Both the position numbers and the translations under genes were made by a program. A stretch of 64,000 nt of DNA, taken from NCBI GenBank assembly GCA_003118195.1, contig BEXV01000439.1, positions 176,720 through 240,719 of the forward strand. The letters run 5' to 3'. This DNA comes from Hemicentrotus pulcherrimus (taxonomy: Eukaryota; Echinodermata; Echinoidea; Camarodonta; Strongylocentrotidae). Positions 28,194 to 40,641 of this stretch are shown in pieces. The notes beneath the pieces are model-generated. The model ran no database searches. It had not been told where the DNA came from and was given only the letters and a program-made list of their open reading frames with translations. Each line of letters opens with the position of its first letter. Positions within the stretch are counted from its first letter, which is position 1.

Positions 28194-28711
28194 GACCCCC
28201 AAAAAAAAAAAAATCTTCTATGTGGGCATGCCTTGAACCATAATACATGGCCCTACAGAGGAATTTTCCTGTTGGGGACTGGAGGAAAATGCAATGAATT
28301 ATTGAAAAATTATGGCATTTTCTTTGTTTTTTTTGTTTTTGTTGGGGTCGACGTACCCTGGCGCCCGCTGCGTACAGTCATGGTTCATTGAATAAGCAAT
28401 GGCCTCGTTACTGTGAGCCCCCAGGACCATACCCGTGTCGATGTGCTTTATTCATAGTGCCCTGTTAATATGAGGCATTAATCCTCATTACTGTCAGTTA
28501 TGACTTAAGGACGTAGGTCCCCTAGTTGATTTTCATAGTAGCACACTCATGCTTTAGCAGTCACGTAAAATAAACACTTCCTAATTCTCATTCAATAAAA
28601 TCAGAGAATGTATAATATCATCTAGATCTATTAGGAATAAATCATTGTCAAAATCATTCAATAAATTGGGTTAAAAATAATTATTCCACTATTATGACCA
28701 ACAGTGTATAA
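28194..28711 (+). mobile_element. Composite dispersed repeat, copy 1 (inverted-repeat module plus SINE A body)
   Basis: About 450 bp from 28265 onward align with 61230-61663 in the same orientation. Shared blocks include TACAGTCATGGTTCA, CAATGGCCTCGT, CGTGTCGATGTGCT, CATGCTTTAGCAGTCA and TATCTAGATCTATTA. The centre (about 28360-28580) is a degraded SINE A. The left end is an inverted-repeat module whose roughly 51-bp interior (28214-28264) is reversed relative to copy 2. Confidence 0.75.
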
Positions 28712-29966
28712 GGAAGACATAAATTGTGATCAAATTTTTGTCGTAATCAAATGTTCATACATTTAAAAAGCAAACTTACTTTTCAAATTCTGATGTCATT
28801 CAATAGCCAAAGTTCGATAATAATTTCTAAATGTGTAGATCATAGGAAAGAGAGTACCACATAAAATGAATGAAAACAATTATGATTAATGTATGATGGT
28901 CCTTAATCCAAATCGATTTGTTTATATGCTTGATACTATTGTATGGAAACTTGTATTATTTTGTTTTTGAAGAGACTAACCACTGTCTTGAACAGGAGGT
29001 AAACGTATAAAATGTCGACCGTTTCATGAACGTCATTCATCCTTGTTCTAACCACGCATTCAAATAATACAAAGCATTGATTCTATAGTCTCATCTTTTT
29101 ACTGCTACCTTTCACTAATTTAAATCAAATGACAAACAGCTATTACATTAACTATTCTTTTCAAGAGCGGCAAACAAATAAACACGTCTTTTCATCAAGT
29201 GTTAATATTTGCCCTCTCTTTTTTACCATACATGGGTGCTGTACACTACCAGTCAAGATCGTGTATCTTGATACACTGGCAACAGGAAAAAAATCTTTTG
29301 TACCAAATTTTACTAAAGGCATCCGTGTTGATTTATGGTACGGATTTCGCTTTTGTTCCCAGTCTGTTTACTGAGTTCAAAATAGACAAGTCAATTTAGA
29401 TAAGTCGTGGGGTGGCTGCCGGTTACACACCATTCAATCAAAATGCTTTATTTCTGCCTCGGTTCTTGTAAATTACACACACGCTTGCTCGTTTAGACTG
29501 ATATATGGCTGTCAATAAAGGAAGCTACTAGACAATCATGCCGTCTGAACAGCAGTTGACCCTTTCACCATCAGTATGATCATCAAGTTGTAGAGGAAAC
29601 GTTGCACTTAATTGACTAAATGTCTGTTTGATTTAAGACACTGAAGTTTAAGGTCGTACTCGTATTAAACACAAGGACTCTATAGGTATGTCTCATTGAC
29701 TTTTCAAAGAACCATTGATTTGTACAAAGGATAGATTCTCAGGCGTTTAGGTAAGTTACATATCTAACTGCTTTTTTATTTCTACGTAGTTATTATCAGC
29801 GATTGCCTTTTCATAACAGTGTAAGTTCATCATGAGTGTGCAGTAAGCTTGATACCTTTCTTTTGCTCCATGTAATATTCATAGCACAGTCATGTAGACC
29901 TAATACATTTCATTGAATATCAGCGACAATACTAAATTGTGTCGGAGAAAAGATTATTATGTGAGC

Positions 29967-30148
29967 AAACGGAGAGAGAGAGAGGGAGAGAAAAAGGGGG
30001 GGGGGGGGCGTACGCACATGCAGAGAGTAAACAAATTGAGTATAGACACAGAAAGAAAGAGACAAAGAAACACAGGGAAGAAAAGAAGGATGGCTGGAGA
30101 ATGAGATAGTAAAACAATTAAAAGAGAGAGAGAGAGAAAAAGAGAGAG

Positions 30149-30187
<39 letters not shown>

Positions 30188-30193
30188 GAGAGG
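29967..30193. repeat. Purine-rich block: (GA)n, G-run, (GA)n
   Basis: GA repeats, a G-run at 29997-30008, purine-rich sequence with GAAA/AGACA, then (GA)n at 30122-30193. Open frames here translate to Arg/Glu repeats and are not genes. Confidence 0.93.
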
Positions 30194-33100
30194 CAGGAGC
30201 AATTTATTAGAACGAAGTACTATCTGATTTTTTTTGTGCTGGTACCTAAAGGAGACCTTACGGCGAGACGACTTGGCGTGCACTTCTCTGAGAAAATACT
30301 CTGACGAGCACAAAAACATAAGACAAAATTTAATATAACACATATTTTTAGTGCGTTATATGGGAAATGTACTGTCCATGTTGAAACAAATAGATTTCCA
30401 CCATTTCAGTGGATCGTCGATAGATCCTGGTTTACCTATTTCCCATGTGCGTTTGAGGAAGTCACGTCTATCTTTGGACAAAATAAGGAACTATTATGAG
30501 GGAAAATACATGCATCAGAGGATTTGTTATACGAAGTCATAGGTGTAACAGATAATGAGAATTGAAGCTTTATCTAGTGAAATGCATTCGAATTCAAAAG
30601 AATAAAAATGAAAATTAGGCAAAATTAATTTTCCTTTATCAGGAATTTCAATAATTAATTAAAAAATTATTGAAACAAAATCATATTCATTCACAACACT
30701 GGTTAATAGTTACACAAAAATAGGTTAACAATTTTGTTCAACCAAGTTTGAGATACAGAGCGAGAAGGAGAATAAACATGCCAAAACAATGTAGACAATT
30801 ATGTATTCACAACATAAAAATAGTATTAGAGAGACTGATAAAAAGCACAACGGATCTCAAATTGTTTGGTACAAAAGTTCATGCAAATTGACACATATAG
30901 AGAAGAATAAGCGAGGACAGAGAAATATAATGCGTCGAATGTGATTATGTATTATTTCTAAAATCAAAATTAATGGTAATAAAGTATTTGACCTTCTTGC
31001 ATAGTTTTAAAATAAAAGTTATTTGTCTTCAAACGGATAAATAAAAACAATTTTGTTTCCGCGTATTTATGCTTGAGTTGATTTGGGTAGAGTTTATGTT
31101 TTTAAAATTTCATTAACTTTAAAATTGGTTTATGACATTTAAGGGTCTGTGAGGAATTTGTTTTTCATTTATTTTTGAAACTTTAAATTCTAAATCAGAG
31201 CCCACAAGGAGAAAACACATAGACAGCTCGTTACTGTTTAATAAAATATATGTTCAGGTTTTGCTCTGATTCACTTACACTGTATGAAGTCGTTTTACAA
31301 TCGTTTTCAGTTTGTTCTGTCCTGCCCCGGGAATCTCTTAGGCATGTTCGTCGAGAACTATGTGCATATCCCGGCATTTTCTGACTATTGCAATTCGTTC
31401 ATGTTCGCTTCTTCAATTTGATATACAGTTATGGTCCCTTTATGTTTGTAATTGAAACATTGTTGTTAATTGTTTGTGTCATTCAGCGCAATTAAGCTGT
31501 ACGCCTCGAACTGTGGTCTGAGATAGTGTGTACCAGCTGCGTCGCGTAACTTCTACCTGCCTAATTCCAAACAATCACATTGTGTAGATGGATGCTTTCC
31601 ATTAATTTTGTTTTCTATTTTAGAAAGCAATTACTGACTTTTTAGATCTTGGCTAGTCAGCCATCTATGTTACCTCCATCAATCAGAGCTACTCAATCAA
31701 TGTCTCAAATGGCATGTGATCACTTGCATCTGCTCAAAGCATGTAATATAAGGATAGACTGGAAAGGGGAAAAGGGAGGGAGACGTTAAATTGTGAACAG
31801 GGGTGCGACGGGTCAATGGAATGATAAGATTATCTCCGGGAATGATTTCTTTACTTGGAACCTGGTAGGATTGAATATGAACGTTTTGTTTATTGAGCTG
31901 CATACTGTTTCTTACGTGTTGAATATGAAGTTATATTTAAAAGAAAATAAGCTAAGGCCTCGATCAAATATGAATACAAAACGAAAAGCGGCGGTTTAAC
32001 GTGTAAATGAATGGCAACTGCGCGCAACAAAGGTCCTGCGCGTATTTACTGCCGATTCACTGAGTTAAGTAATAACCAATGAAATAACAAATCAAAATCG
32101 AATGTGATATCCAAGCTAAATACCATATAGAATTGAAGAGGAGAAGATTCCCATAGATTATTACTATGAATTATATAACATTATTGATTTTGAGTACATC
32201 ATACTTGGATTTATTTTATACTTACATGATGGCGCCCCTTTAGCTTCCCATGCCCCATGCTTGCAGATATCGGGTTCGTTCTAGACACCCCAGGATCTTT
32301 GTTTTCCATTTCAGTTTCAAATTAGCCCGACCCTGAGCGATAAGCCTTCTTCTTATCTCCACTAATGACCGCCATTTCAGAAAGGAGGTTTGGCGGGTTG
32401 ACGTCTGTCTGACTGATCGATTCGCTCTACCTCTGCCTTGCGCCCTTTACTTATTCTTATGTACGTTAAAGGTAAAATCTTCATTTGAGGACAGCGAAAC
32501 TGAATAAAGATTCTGTTTCATTTAAAAGTAGAGAAGCCTATTGCTTCTATCAGATATTCAGAATTCGATCTGGTTCTCAATCAAATCTATTCGTATACTT
32601 TTCGTTTTGTTAAATACATCCTTTTTAGAGTTAACTAATAATTATTTCTGGATTCATCAAAGTGATCGCACCAGTTTTTAATATTCTAGAGATTGGATTA
32701 AACCAGTTATTTGCACTCACAAATTAGGAGATGATAAACATAAACATATTTTTCATTAAATATTCTGTTAAAAGTAGGCTGAAGATTTTTTTTAAAACTT
32801 AACTTAAGGAGTCATCCTATTCATTAGAATTGTCAAATTAGTTTACTTAAATGTATAATGTGAACATTGTAAGAAGATTACAGTCATTTGCATTAATGAG
32901 AATTGTCGTTATGTTACCTCACAAATTAGATTTACTTGACATATAATAATCTTATTTACTGAAGAAGTTTAAGGCTGTGAGGATTTCCCTGTATGCACGT
33001 TCACGTCACGCGGTAAACCCTTTTTTGAAAGTAAAGACGGATTGATACTATAGATATGGATGAATAACACGCAAAAATAAACACTAAAACAAGTAAAAGT

Positions 33101-33713
33101 AAACAAAAATGTAAAGAAGGAACTCATTTGGCTGTTTTCTCGTTTGGCCAGGAAAACTTTAGAACATCTGAGTAAGGATCTTTGAAACTTCATGCTCAAA
33201 GTCTTCTGGCTAGATGTAAATTTAGACCCATCGCATGCTCCCTCTCTGGATGCATATTCATTGGAAAAAGCTCAATGATTCTAGGTCATGGCGACATTTC
33301 TTTGAGTGCAATCACAGCCTGGAGAAACGTATAAAACCAGAGTGAACTGTATGCTAAGATTAAAAGAAAAAGCAAGGAATACAAACATGTCAAAATAGCA
33401 CTCAAGAACAGAGAAAGGGGAAGAGAAAGTGACAGAGAAAGAGAGGAGAAGGATGAGGTGAAGGAATGGAGGAAAACAAGAAGAAAGACAAAGGGAGGAG
33501 GGTGAAAGAGGAAAGCAGGTAAATAGAACACAATAATGATAAAAGCAAAATGGATTGTTCAAATGACAATTCAATGAAGAGTATGGACAGTGGCAAATGA
33601 AGAGAAAACAGAAACAAACAACCTAAAATAAGATGACAGGAGTATGTTCTAGTAGAACAGAGCGAAGAGGAAAAGGAAAGAATATGAGAGACCATCACTC
33701 TAACAAACAGAAT

Positions 33714-33865
33714 ATGGATGGATAGATATATGGATGGTTGGATAGATGGATGAATGGATAAATGGATGGTTGGATAGATGGATGGTTCGATAGATGGATG
33801 AATGGATAGATGGATGAATGGATAGATGGATGAATGGATAGATGGATGAATGGATAGATGGATAC
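33714..33865. repeat. GATA/GGAT tetranucleotide minisatellite with 16-bp higher-order unit
   Basis: Composed of GATG, GATA, GAAT and GGTT tetranucleotides. The right part repeats the 16-mer GATAGATGGATGAATG about five times. Open frames across it on the minus strand (poly SIHP-type) are artefacts. Confidence 0.95.
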
Positions 33866-36419
33866 ACGGTAAAACTATAAAGAGAGACAACATAAGCGTG
33901 AGGGATAAAGGAGGAGACAGAAAGTTCATCCATTACATTCTCGGTTATGACCAAATCTGCAAATCGAAGTATGTCTCCGGGCAAAATTCATCCTAGAATA
34001 TCACTCCACTTCGAAGATTTTCATTTTACCCGTTCTGAGTGATATTTGCCGATCCTTTTTATGAGAAAATATGAACACTTGGGTGCCAGAAAGTTCTCTT
34101 CCCAGGCCCTATTCCCAACTTTTTTTTTCACTGTCTATCAAAATATGTCTAGTACTAAAATATTCGCGGCGCTAAACTTTCTAAGATATTTTGAACTTTC
34201 CCTTGACTCGGGATGACTAAGCTTTGACATCTTAATCTTTTGAAATGTATTTTTTTGAAAGCTTAGACACAAAAATATTTTTTTTTCTCTTCAATTTTTA
34301 ATTTACACTATTTACCTTCATACTAATTCAGTGCAATGAGTTTGGCAAAACAAATCAAGCAGCACGAATTGCAGAGAAGGAGGCAAATGTCCCAAATTCG
34401 GAGTTTTGTGGAAAATGTTTGTAACAATTAATACAACAGAGGAATTATGCCAAAATTTTATGCAAAGTCAGAGTCATGGACAAAAAGAAAAGAAGAAAAG
34501 ACATAGAATAGTTGCTGTTGGTACACATTCACTCTTCAAAATGTTAGACAAAATGTGCCTCGAATTTTTGTTGATTTATTTGTAGGTAGTAAACTGGTAA
34601 TGATTGAAATAATCTCTTTGTTACATAACCATACTTCCTAGATTTTGTTTGAAATCTTGAATTTTCCACAGCACGGGTATGACGGAACTGATTCCGTACC
34701 CACTTCTCCCCCAAATAAGAAATGATATTAGAATATGAAATAGTGAAAGTGTGAGGAAGTACTGATCAAACCTTAATTCTTCCCAATTGGTGAGAAGAGT
34801 TTTACCAGTCGCATGGAGTACGTCACGTCTCCTGTGTTTCGCATACACGATCTGTTTTTAGCAGTGTCGTTAATTTAGTGCTGATGCTTAAACCTATACG
34901 GACCATCGTTTGATCATCAACACTTACATGGTTTTTCATGCATTTCAAATTTGCTTCACAGAAGGTCTTCTTCGTGCGCCTAACACACACGGGGGGGGGG
35001 GATGTAAAATCAATCTTAGAGTGTTATGTTAGGGAGAAAAAAAAGAGACGAAACCAATATTCATGGAATGTAATGACATTTGTATGTGAAAAAGACTAGA
35101 CATTCGTGCGTGTGCCAGACAAATGATAAAATGTATGACCTCTCATCTTCTGAATGCCGGCCTTATTTTGAGGAAAGTTAATTTTCTGTGTAATTTAAAA
35201 AAGAGAGAATTATGTTGAAAATATTTATAAATGAGCTTATCATGCAGCTTAAAAAAGCCAAACATTTTGCAAAAACGCTGATTAGTAAGATTTGTGATGT
35301 TGTAAGATGTAGGGATATAGGGTAGAGTGTACAGTGGATACAATTCGATGTACTACCCATAGATTGGGAAAGGATCATCATTATGGGATCGTATGTGTAT
35401 GTAGTGCCTACGGAAAACATGGATTTATCCTAAATGAATTTAACGACCATGATAAACACCTGATATAAAACAAAAATTATTCAAGCAATTATATATTTAT
35501 AGAGGATATATACATTCGTGTATGTGTTTTGAAAGTAAGGTGAAAAAGGGGAAGGACACAGATTAATTAGACTCATAAGCAGGACAAAGTCCGCCCTTTC
35601 TACACCCATCATTTTCCTGACGGCAAAATTAATTTAGCGAGAACGGTCTAAAGCCAGGGCTAATTCAAGCAGCGGGAGAGTCCATTTTTTATGTAAATAC
35701 AATATTTTCTCTCCAATCTTTTTTTTTCTGTGAAATAAAACCAATGGGGCAAATAATTCGATTACTTAGGTAATCAAAATCCTATATGTGCGTCAGCCAA
35801 TAATATATTTTTGCCTTTTTGGGTGATATGAACTAGGCACTGGGCAATATGCGACCGATGTATAAAGCATGAGGATGTTTTTTCTTCTTCATGTTTTTTT
35901 TGGCAATGTCGAGTAAAATCATGAGATACGTTGTATCACGTAAACTATAAGCCTAATATACAGGTATGGAATCATTCGGATTCCATAGCCCCCATTTGAA
36001 GAGTTGATCATATCATGCAGTGTACAAACAATGCATGGCTGCGATTGCCAGTGAAAATGCTTTGCGTGAATTAAATCACAAAAGTGTAAATGAAGATTTG
36101 TTCTTTTCGCAATAGATTATATAATATCTCTCATGAAAAAAAAAAACATACAAATATCATCTGCTTTTACTGACGCCCAAGTTAACTTTACGGCCTACCC
36201 CAGCAATACATCGGTTGAAGCGGACTCGAAATTCAGAAACAAGTTGAATATGATCTCAGTCATGTACGTCACTAACAAGTGAAAATATGCTAATTACAGG
36301 TCTCTGGTTTATGTTATAATTGTAACAATTTTTCGGAAATGTTTAGCATTTTACAAAGTTATTCATTTTCAAAGATGAAGGATATACAAAAGACATAGAC
36401 AACCTTCAGGGAGATGTGA

Positions 36420-36600
36420 GTTGGTCTAACAGCACGTTCACTTGGTCAGCCCTCTGTCCTCGCCTACAAACTGGCGCAGGCGACCCCGCTTCGAAAAAAA
36501 GTCACATCTTTTGGATGGTGACGTTAAAGGTCGGTCCCCTAGAAGTAAAATATTCATATCTGATTGATACAGGTCTGTACAAACCCAATCACACACACTC
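36420..36600 (+). repeat. Probable dispersed repeat with GACGTTAAAGGTCGGTCCC motif
   Basis: GC-richer than its flanks. It contains CGCAGGCGACCCCGCTTCG and TGGTGACGTTAAAGGTCGG, motifs I associate with common invertebrate interspersed repeats. No second copy is visible in the window. The 71-codon open frame over it starts with GTG and is not supported as a gene. Confidence 0.35.
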
Positions 36601-36620
36601 CAGATGTTATCTCCGATATC

Positions 36621-36745
36621 GTTACCTTTGATAATTGTTCCGTCTGATTTTCTTTTACCTCTGCTTTTGTTTTTACCTCTTATTTGTTTACCTCTGACAT
36701 TTCAATTTTCAATTTCTGTTTACCTCTGGCATCTATACCTTTGAC
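36621..36745 (+). repeat. Irregular array of TACCTYTG motifs
   Basis: TACCT(C/T)T(G/T) recurs six times (near 36622, 36655, 36673, 36688, 36719, 36736), three copies followed by a GACAT- or GCAT-type extension. Spacing is irregular (about 15-33 bp). Confidence 0.6.
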
Positions 36746-37521
36746 ATTCTTAACATTTTCGCCTGGTACCGTACTTTCATTCATAGATGAGGTAGTTGAG
36801 TCAAATCGAGAGTTCGCTTAATATTATTAATGAATGAGATAATGTGGTTGAGCGTGCAATATCCTCTGATAGAATTTACATTATCCATTCTGGTTAGACA
36901 AGAATTGTGGGGGTTTGAAGAGCACGCAGTGGAAGGTAAACATTATGTGAAGCAGGCCGATGTAGATTTTATTAATGCATGCTTGTTATTGAAAAAAAAA
37001 GTCACGCTAGGCTTGATAGTAAAAAAAAATCGTATCTATGATGAATCTTTTAATAATTTGATAATAAAACCCGGAATGGTCAACATAAATCATTAGGCTA
37101 TTTTGTGACGACATAAACAAATGACAACAGTACTTTATATTAGCGGTTACAAAAGAAGGTAAATGAAATGAAGGAAACGTGTTTGGGCAAAGGATCAGAA
37201 GAGCACTGAACTAAAGGATTACATCACTTAGAGTAGTTGAATTCAAATGAGTCGCAAAAATTGTCACTTACGAGAGGAAGAAAGTCATAAATAAAGAAAT
37301 CCGTTACCGTCCTTCCGTAGTAGGCTTGTTAGGGGGTGGGTCGATATACTCGGTGACGATCGAAGTACCTGCCTCTACCTTTGAGCTGCTTTTTTGAATT
37401 TGTTCGTCAAAACCTACCAATAAGAGAGAGAGAGAGAGAGAGAGAGCAAGAAAGAGGGGAAGAGCTTCGATATACTGGGCTACGTGCGGGGAGAGGTGTG
37501 TGTATGTGTTTGGGTTGTGTT

Positions 37522-37560
<39 letters not shown>

Positions 37561-39110
37561 GCGCAACTTGTCCCATGTATTGATTTGTTTTTCTTACAGT
37601 AAAAGACTCATCGTAATACAGCGTGTTTCAAAAAAAGTTGTTATCCCCAATTTTGAATAGTCACACGAAATCACTCGAGATTATATCACATCCGCCAATG
37701 TTGTCATGTCGCCCATTTTACTTCCTTTGAAATGATATGCATATCAACAATTCAGTGTCTTTGATAGCCATCTCGGACTATGGGATTTCCGAGTTTAGGG
37801 GTACGTGGTCTGTCTTCGTTTAAATGCACAAATCAGTCATTAGTAGTTTAAAAGTTCTTGCTTGACGTTAAAGTGAACATGAAAAATATAGTAGATATAT
37901 GGATACAATTTCCGGTAAACATAACACAGCAGAGTCAAACGAAATCCGATAACAAAACAAAATATTGTAGTAAAAATATAACAACAGAGAAATCAAAAAA
38001 GGATTGTTATATGAAGCATACATGCACATCACCAATAACACACAAAAAGAAGAAAGTTGTATGTGCGTATGAAAGTTGCAAAGGTCATTTTCTAAAATAT
38101 TATTTTAAAACTTTCCATTCTACCTTCACCAGTTTGCGATCCAAGTAACTTTATGTATTTAATGTTAACATGTCGTGCTGTTGGATGCTAATGATAGTCT
38201 ATACAAACACAAAAAAAAAACATCTTAAAAAAGGATATGGGTATCTATATTATCACTATCTGATATTTGCAAACTTTCCCGGTGAAAGTCACGCATGAAT
38301 GGTAAAGAATTAGATATCGAAAGATTGAAAAAAAAAAGCTAAGTGCAGGAAAGAGCTCTGCATTTTGAATGTTGACCACTGTTCAATCCTTTATTTTCAG
38401 ATCAGGGTGATAATCTAGTATTACTATATTTTGACATTGCTACCGTTGATATTAAAGTAAATAATACAAGCTACGATTTAGTTCATAAAATCCTCAGAAT
38501 GTTTGGAAATGGTAAAAGAAATAGAATAAGGAAGGAAAAAGAATTTTTAAGAATGATTGAGACGATTATCTATTAGAATATATTCTTTAAAATCCAATAT
38601 CAACATTGATTACACTTAGATAAATTTATTATCAATGAAAATTATAGTTAATAACAATGTAAAAAGAAATCAAAGGAGAATCTACCATTAGTTCTTAGAA
38701 TAGTGTACTGTTTTGAACGAGAATTTCTGATGTTTTAGGCTTTTCTTTACCCGAAACATAGTAACAATTATCAATAATAAAATGTTCTATTACAAATTTC
38801 ACGTAAATGATTTCATTCAAGTATACAGTGGTACTAACACGAGAGAAGTATCTGACACTCGATGGCTTAATATTTATGGGAGGTCGGGGTTGAGGGCAAA
38901 GTTTGGTCAAATGAGATTTTAGAGTTTTGTTCTTGATGATGAAGGCGATGTCCAATTGAAAGCATTATGTAAAACCATGAAGCAGTAATAATTCAAGTAG
39001 AAGGTAACGGTTGGCTACGCCACGCCAGCATGTCCCCGTGTAATACCGATCAATATAAGAGCCATACGAGCAACAGGCGCTCAACCATTCTACCCTTACA
39101 TTCCTTTTTA
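36746..39110. other. Non-coding region
   Basis: Microsatellites near 37.4-37.6 kb. Open frames such as 36830-37096 show no domain. Confidence 0.55.
37423..37562. repeat. (AG)n, (TG)n and (AG)n microsatellites
   Basis: AG units 37423-37446, TG units 37521-37539, then GA units to 37562. Confidence 0.95.
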
Positions 39111-39400
39111 AAGATAAAGTTGAGTTCTGGTCATGTGCAAGCAAAAAGAAGCTTGACCATGTAGCCCCTTCTTACAAAGTGTTGCGATTAATCCAAATCA
39201 ATCGCAAGTCCTCTAATCAATCGCAAATAAGAAGCGATTAATATCAACTCTTTGTAAGATGGGTCCCTGGTGTATACACTGAGGTTATGGAATCATCAAA
39301 ATTAATAACAAACTGGCCCAATCTTGATTATAGTCACATGCACTGTACACCGGAATTTGTAAATGTGTACACAAATATGTGGTATGTGGTTCACAACCTA
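39111..39400 (+). repeat. Dispersed repeat C, copy 2, carrying a nested MITE
   Basis: Aligns with 22745-22960 on both sides of the inserted 98-bp inverted-repeat element. No coding capacity. Class unknown. Confidence 0.65.
39166..39263. mobile_element. Short MITE with inverted ends, 98 bp
   Basis: Ends match as inverted repeats: CCCTTCTTACAAAGTGTTG on the left and CCCATCTTACAAAGAGTTG (reverse complement) on the right, with extended similarity into the interior. The interior repeats the GCGATTAAT/AATCAATCGC theme several times. The repeat C copy at 22.8 kb lacks it, giving a natural empty site. Confidence 0.75.
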
Positions 39401-39404
39401 AAAC

Positions 39405-40641
39405 TGTTACTTGCAATATTTAAAATATTGGGGCACCCTTTTTAGGGGACCTATTTTGTATTTATGACACTCTACCACACAAACATGAATTGAATGAAAA
39501 AGCTCAATAAAAGTTGTCCACCTTTAATACCTTTAACACCATGTATGTACCCCGTCTCTCTCTCTCTCATACTCTCTCGTTCTTCCTGCATGTCTCCTTT
39601 ATTCTCCTCCTTTCTCTCTCCCACCTCTATCTCTCTCTATTTTATTATCACTAATTTCCTCTCTTCACTCTCACAATTTGGTTTGGCAAACATTGGAAAC
39701 TGTAGTTCAGACGACTGGTAACATTACATGTAGTTATACAGATTATTGAAGTCTTACCAACCAATTCAAATCAATCCATATATATTTGGTATCATTAATG
39801 AATGTTATTCATTATATTAATCATATTATCATCAAGTTTCTTACTATTCATTATATCGTACTATAAAGAATATATATAATATTCTGACAAAAATATTGAT
39901 AATAAAAAATATGTATTACTGTGATTGTTAATACGATCCTCATCATCATCATCATCATCGCGAATATCATTGCTATTTGTATAATTACTTTTGTTACAAT
40001 CGTTGTTCGTGATGTTGTTGTTATCAATATTATCATTATGATTATTGTTATCATTATTAAAACTTCCATTATCATCCTTCTTTTATGTTTTTATTATCAA
40101 TTTTTGTAATTAAAAAACGAATTATTATTTTTCAAGATCTTCATTACTATAAAAGACACATTTTTCACATCCGCCCTATTTTTAAGCTAGTGTGAAAGAT
40201 GTTGACTGTCATTTTTTTGTAGATGATTATTTTAGATTAATAAATATCTCGGATAATCTATTAATCAAAATAAATGTTTTTATACAAAGCAGATGTATAC
40301 ACAAGTAATTCCTAATATGACGCTACATATTGTTCTTGTTAGATGTGTTCGATTTCTTAACATTTGAGGATCACTACAAACGCACTGTCTTTATAATATT
40401 TTTCTATATTTCTCTTATCGTTTCCTGCAGATATCAGCGAGTACGTATGTTTGCCTGACATCAAAATGATGAAATCCCTAAAGTCTGATGGATCATCCAC
40501 ACATTTTACTCTTTTGAAGAACATGCCATATTCAGAAGAGGGTGTATAACGAGGATTCACGTAAAGAACTTACATCGTTACCCATCATTGCGGACGAAGT
40601 AATCGTTTTAATAAGCGAAGTTTAAAAAAAAAGTATCAACA
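39405..40641. other. Upstream flank of the receptor gene, non-coding
   Basis: Holds a pyrimidine-rich stretch with CT repeats (about 39550-39670), a short (ATC)n run at 39941-39959 and AT-rich sequence with ATT/ATC triplets to 40110. No TATA box or initiator could be assigned, and no 5' UTR exon could be delimited. Confidence 0.5.

Larger units (their letters stand above)
28712..36419. other. Non-coding region
   Basis: Contains the purine block near 30 kb and the 33.7-kb minisatellite. Very AT-rich between 30.5 and 33 kb. No gene supported. Confidence 0.55.

Noticed and set aside
33402..33984. 175- and 94-codon minus-strand open frames
   Set aside because: They translate the GATA/GGAT minisatellite and purine-biased flanks, with no domain.
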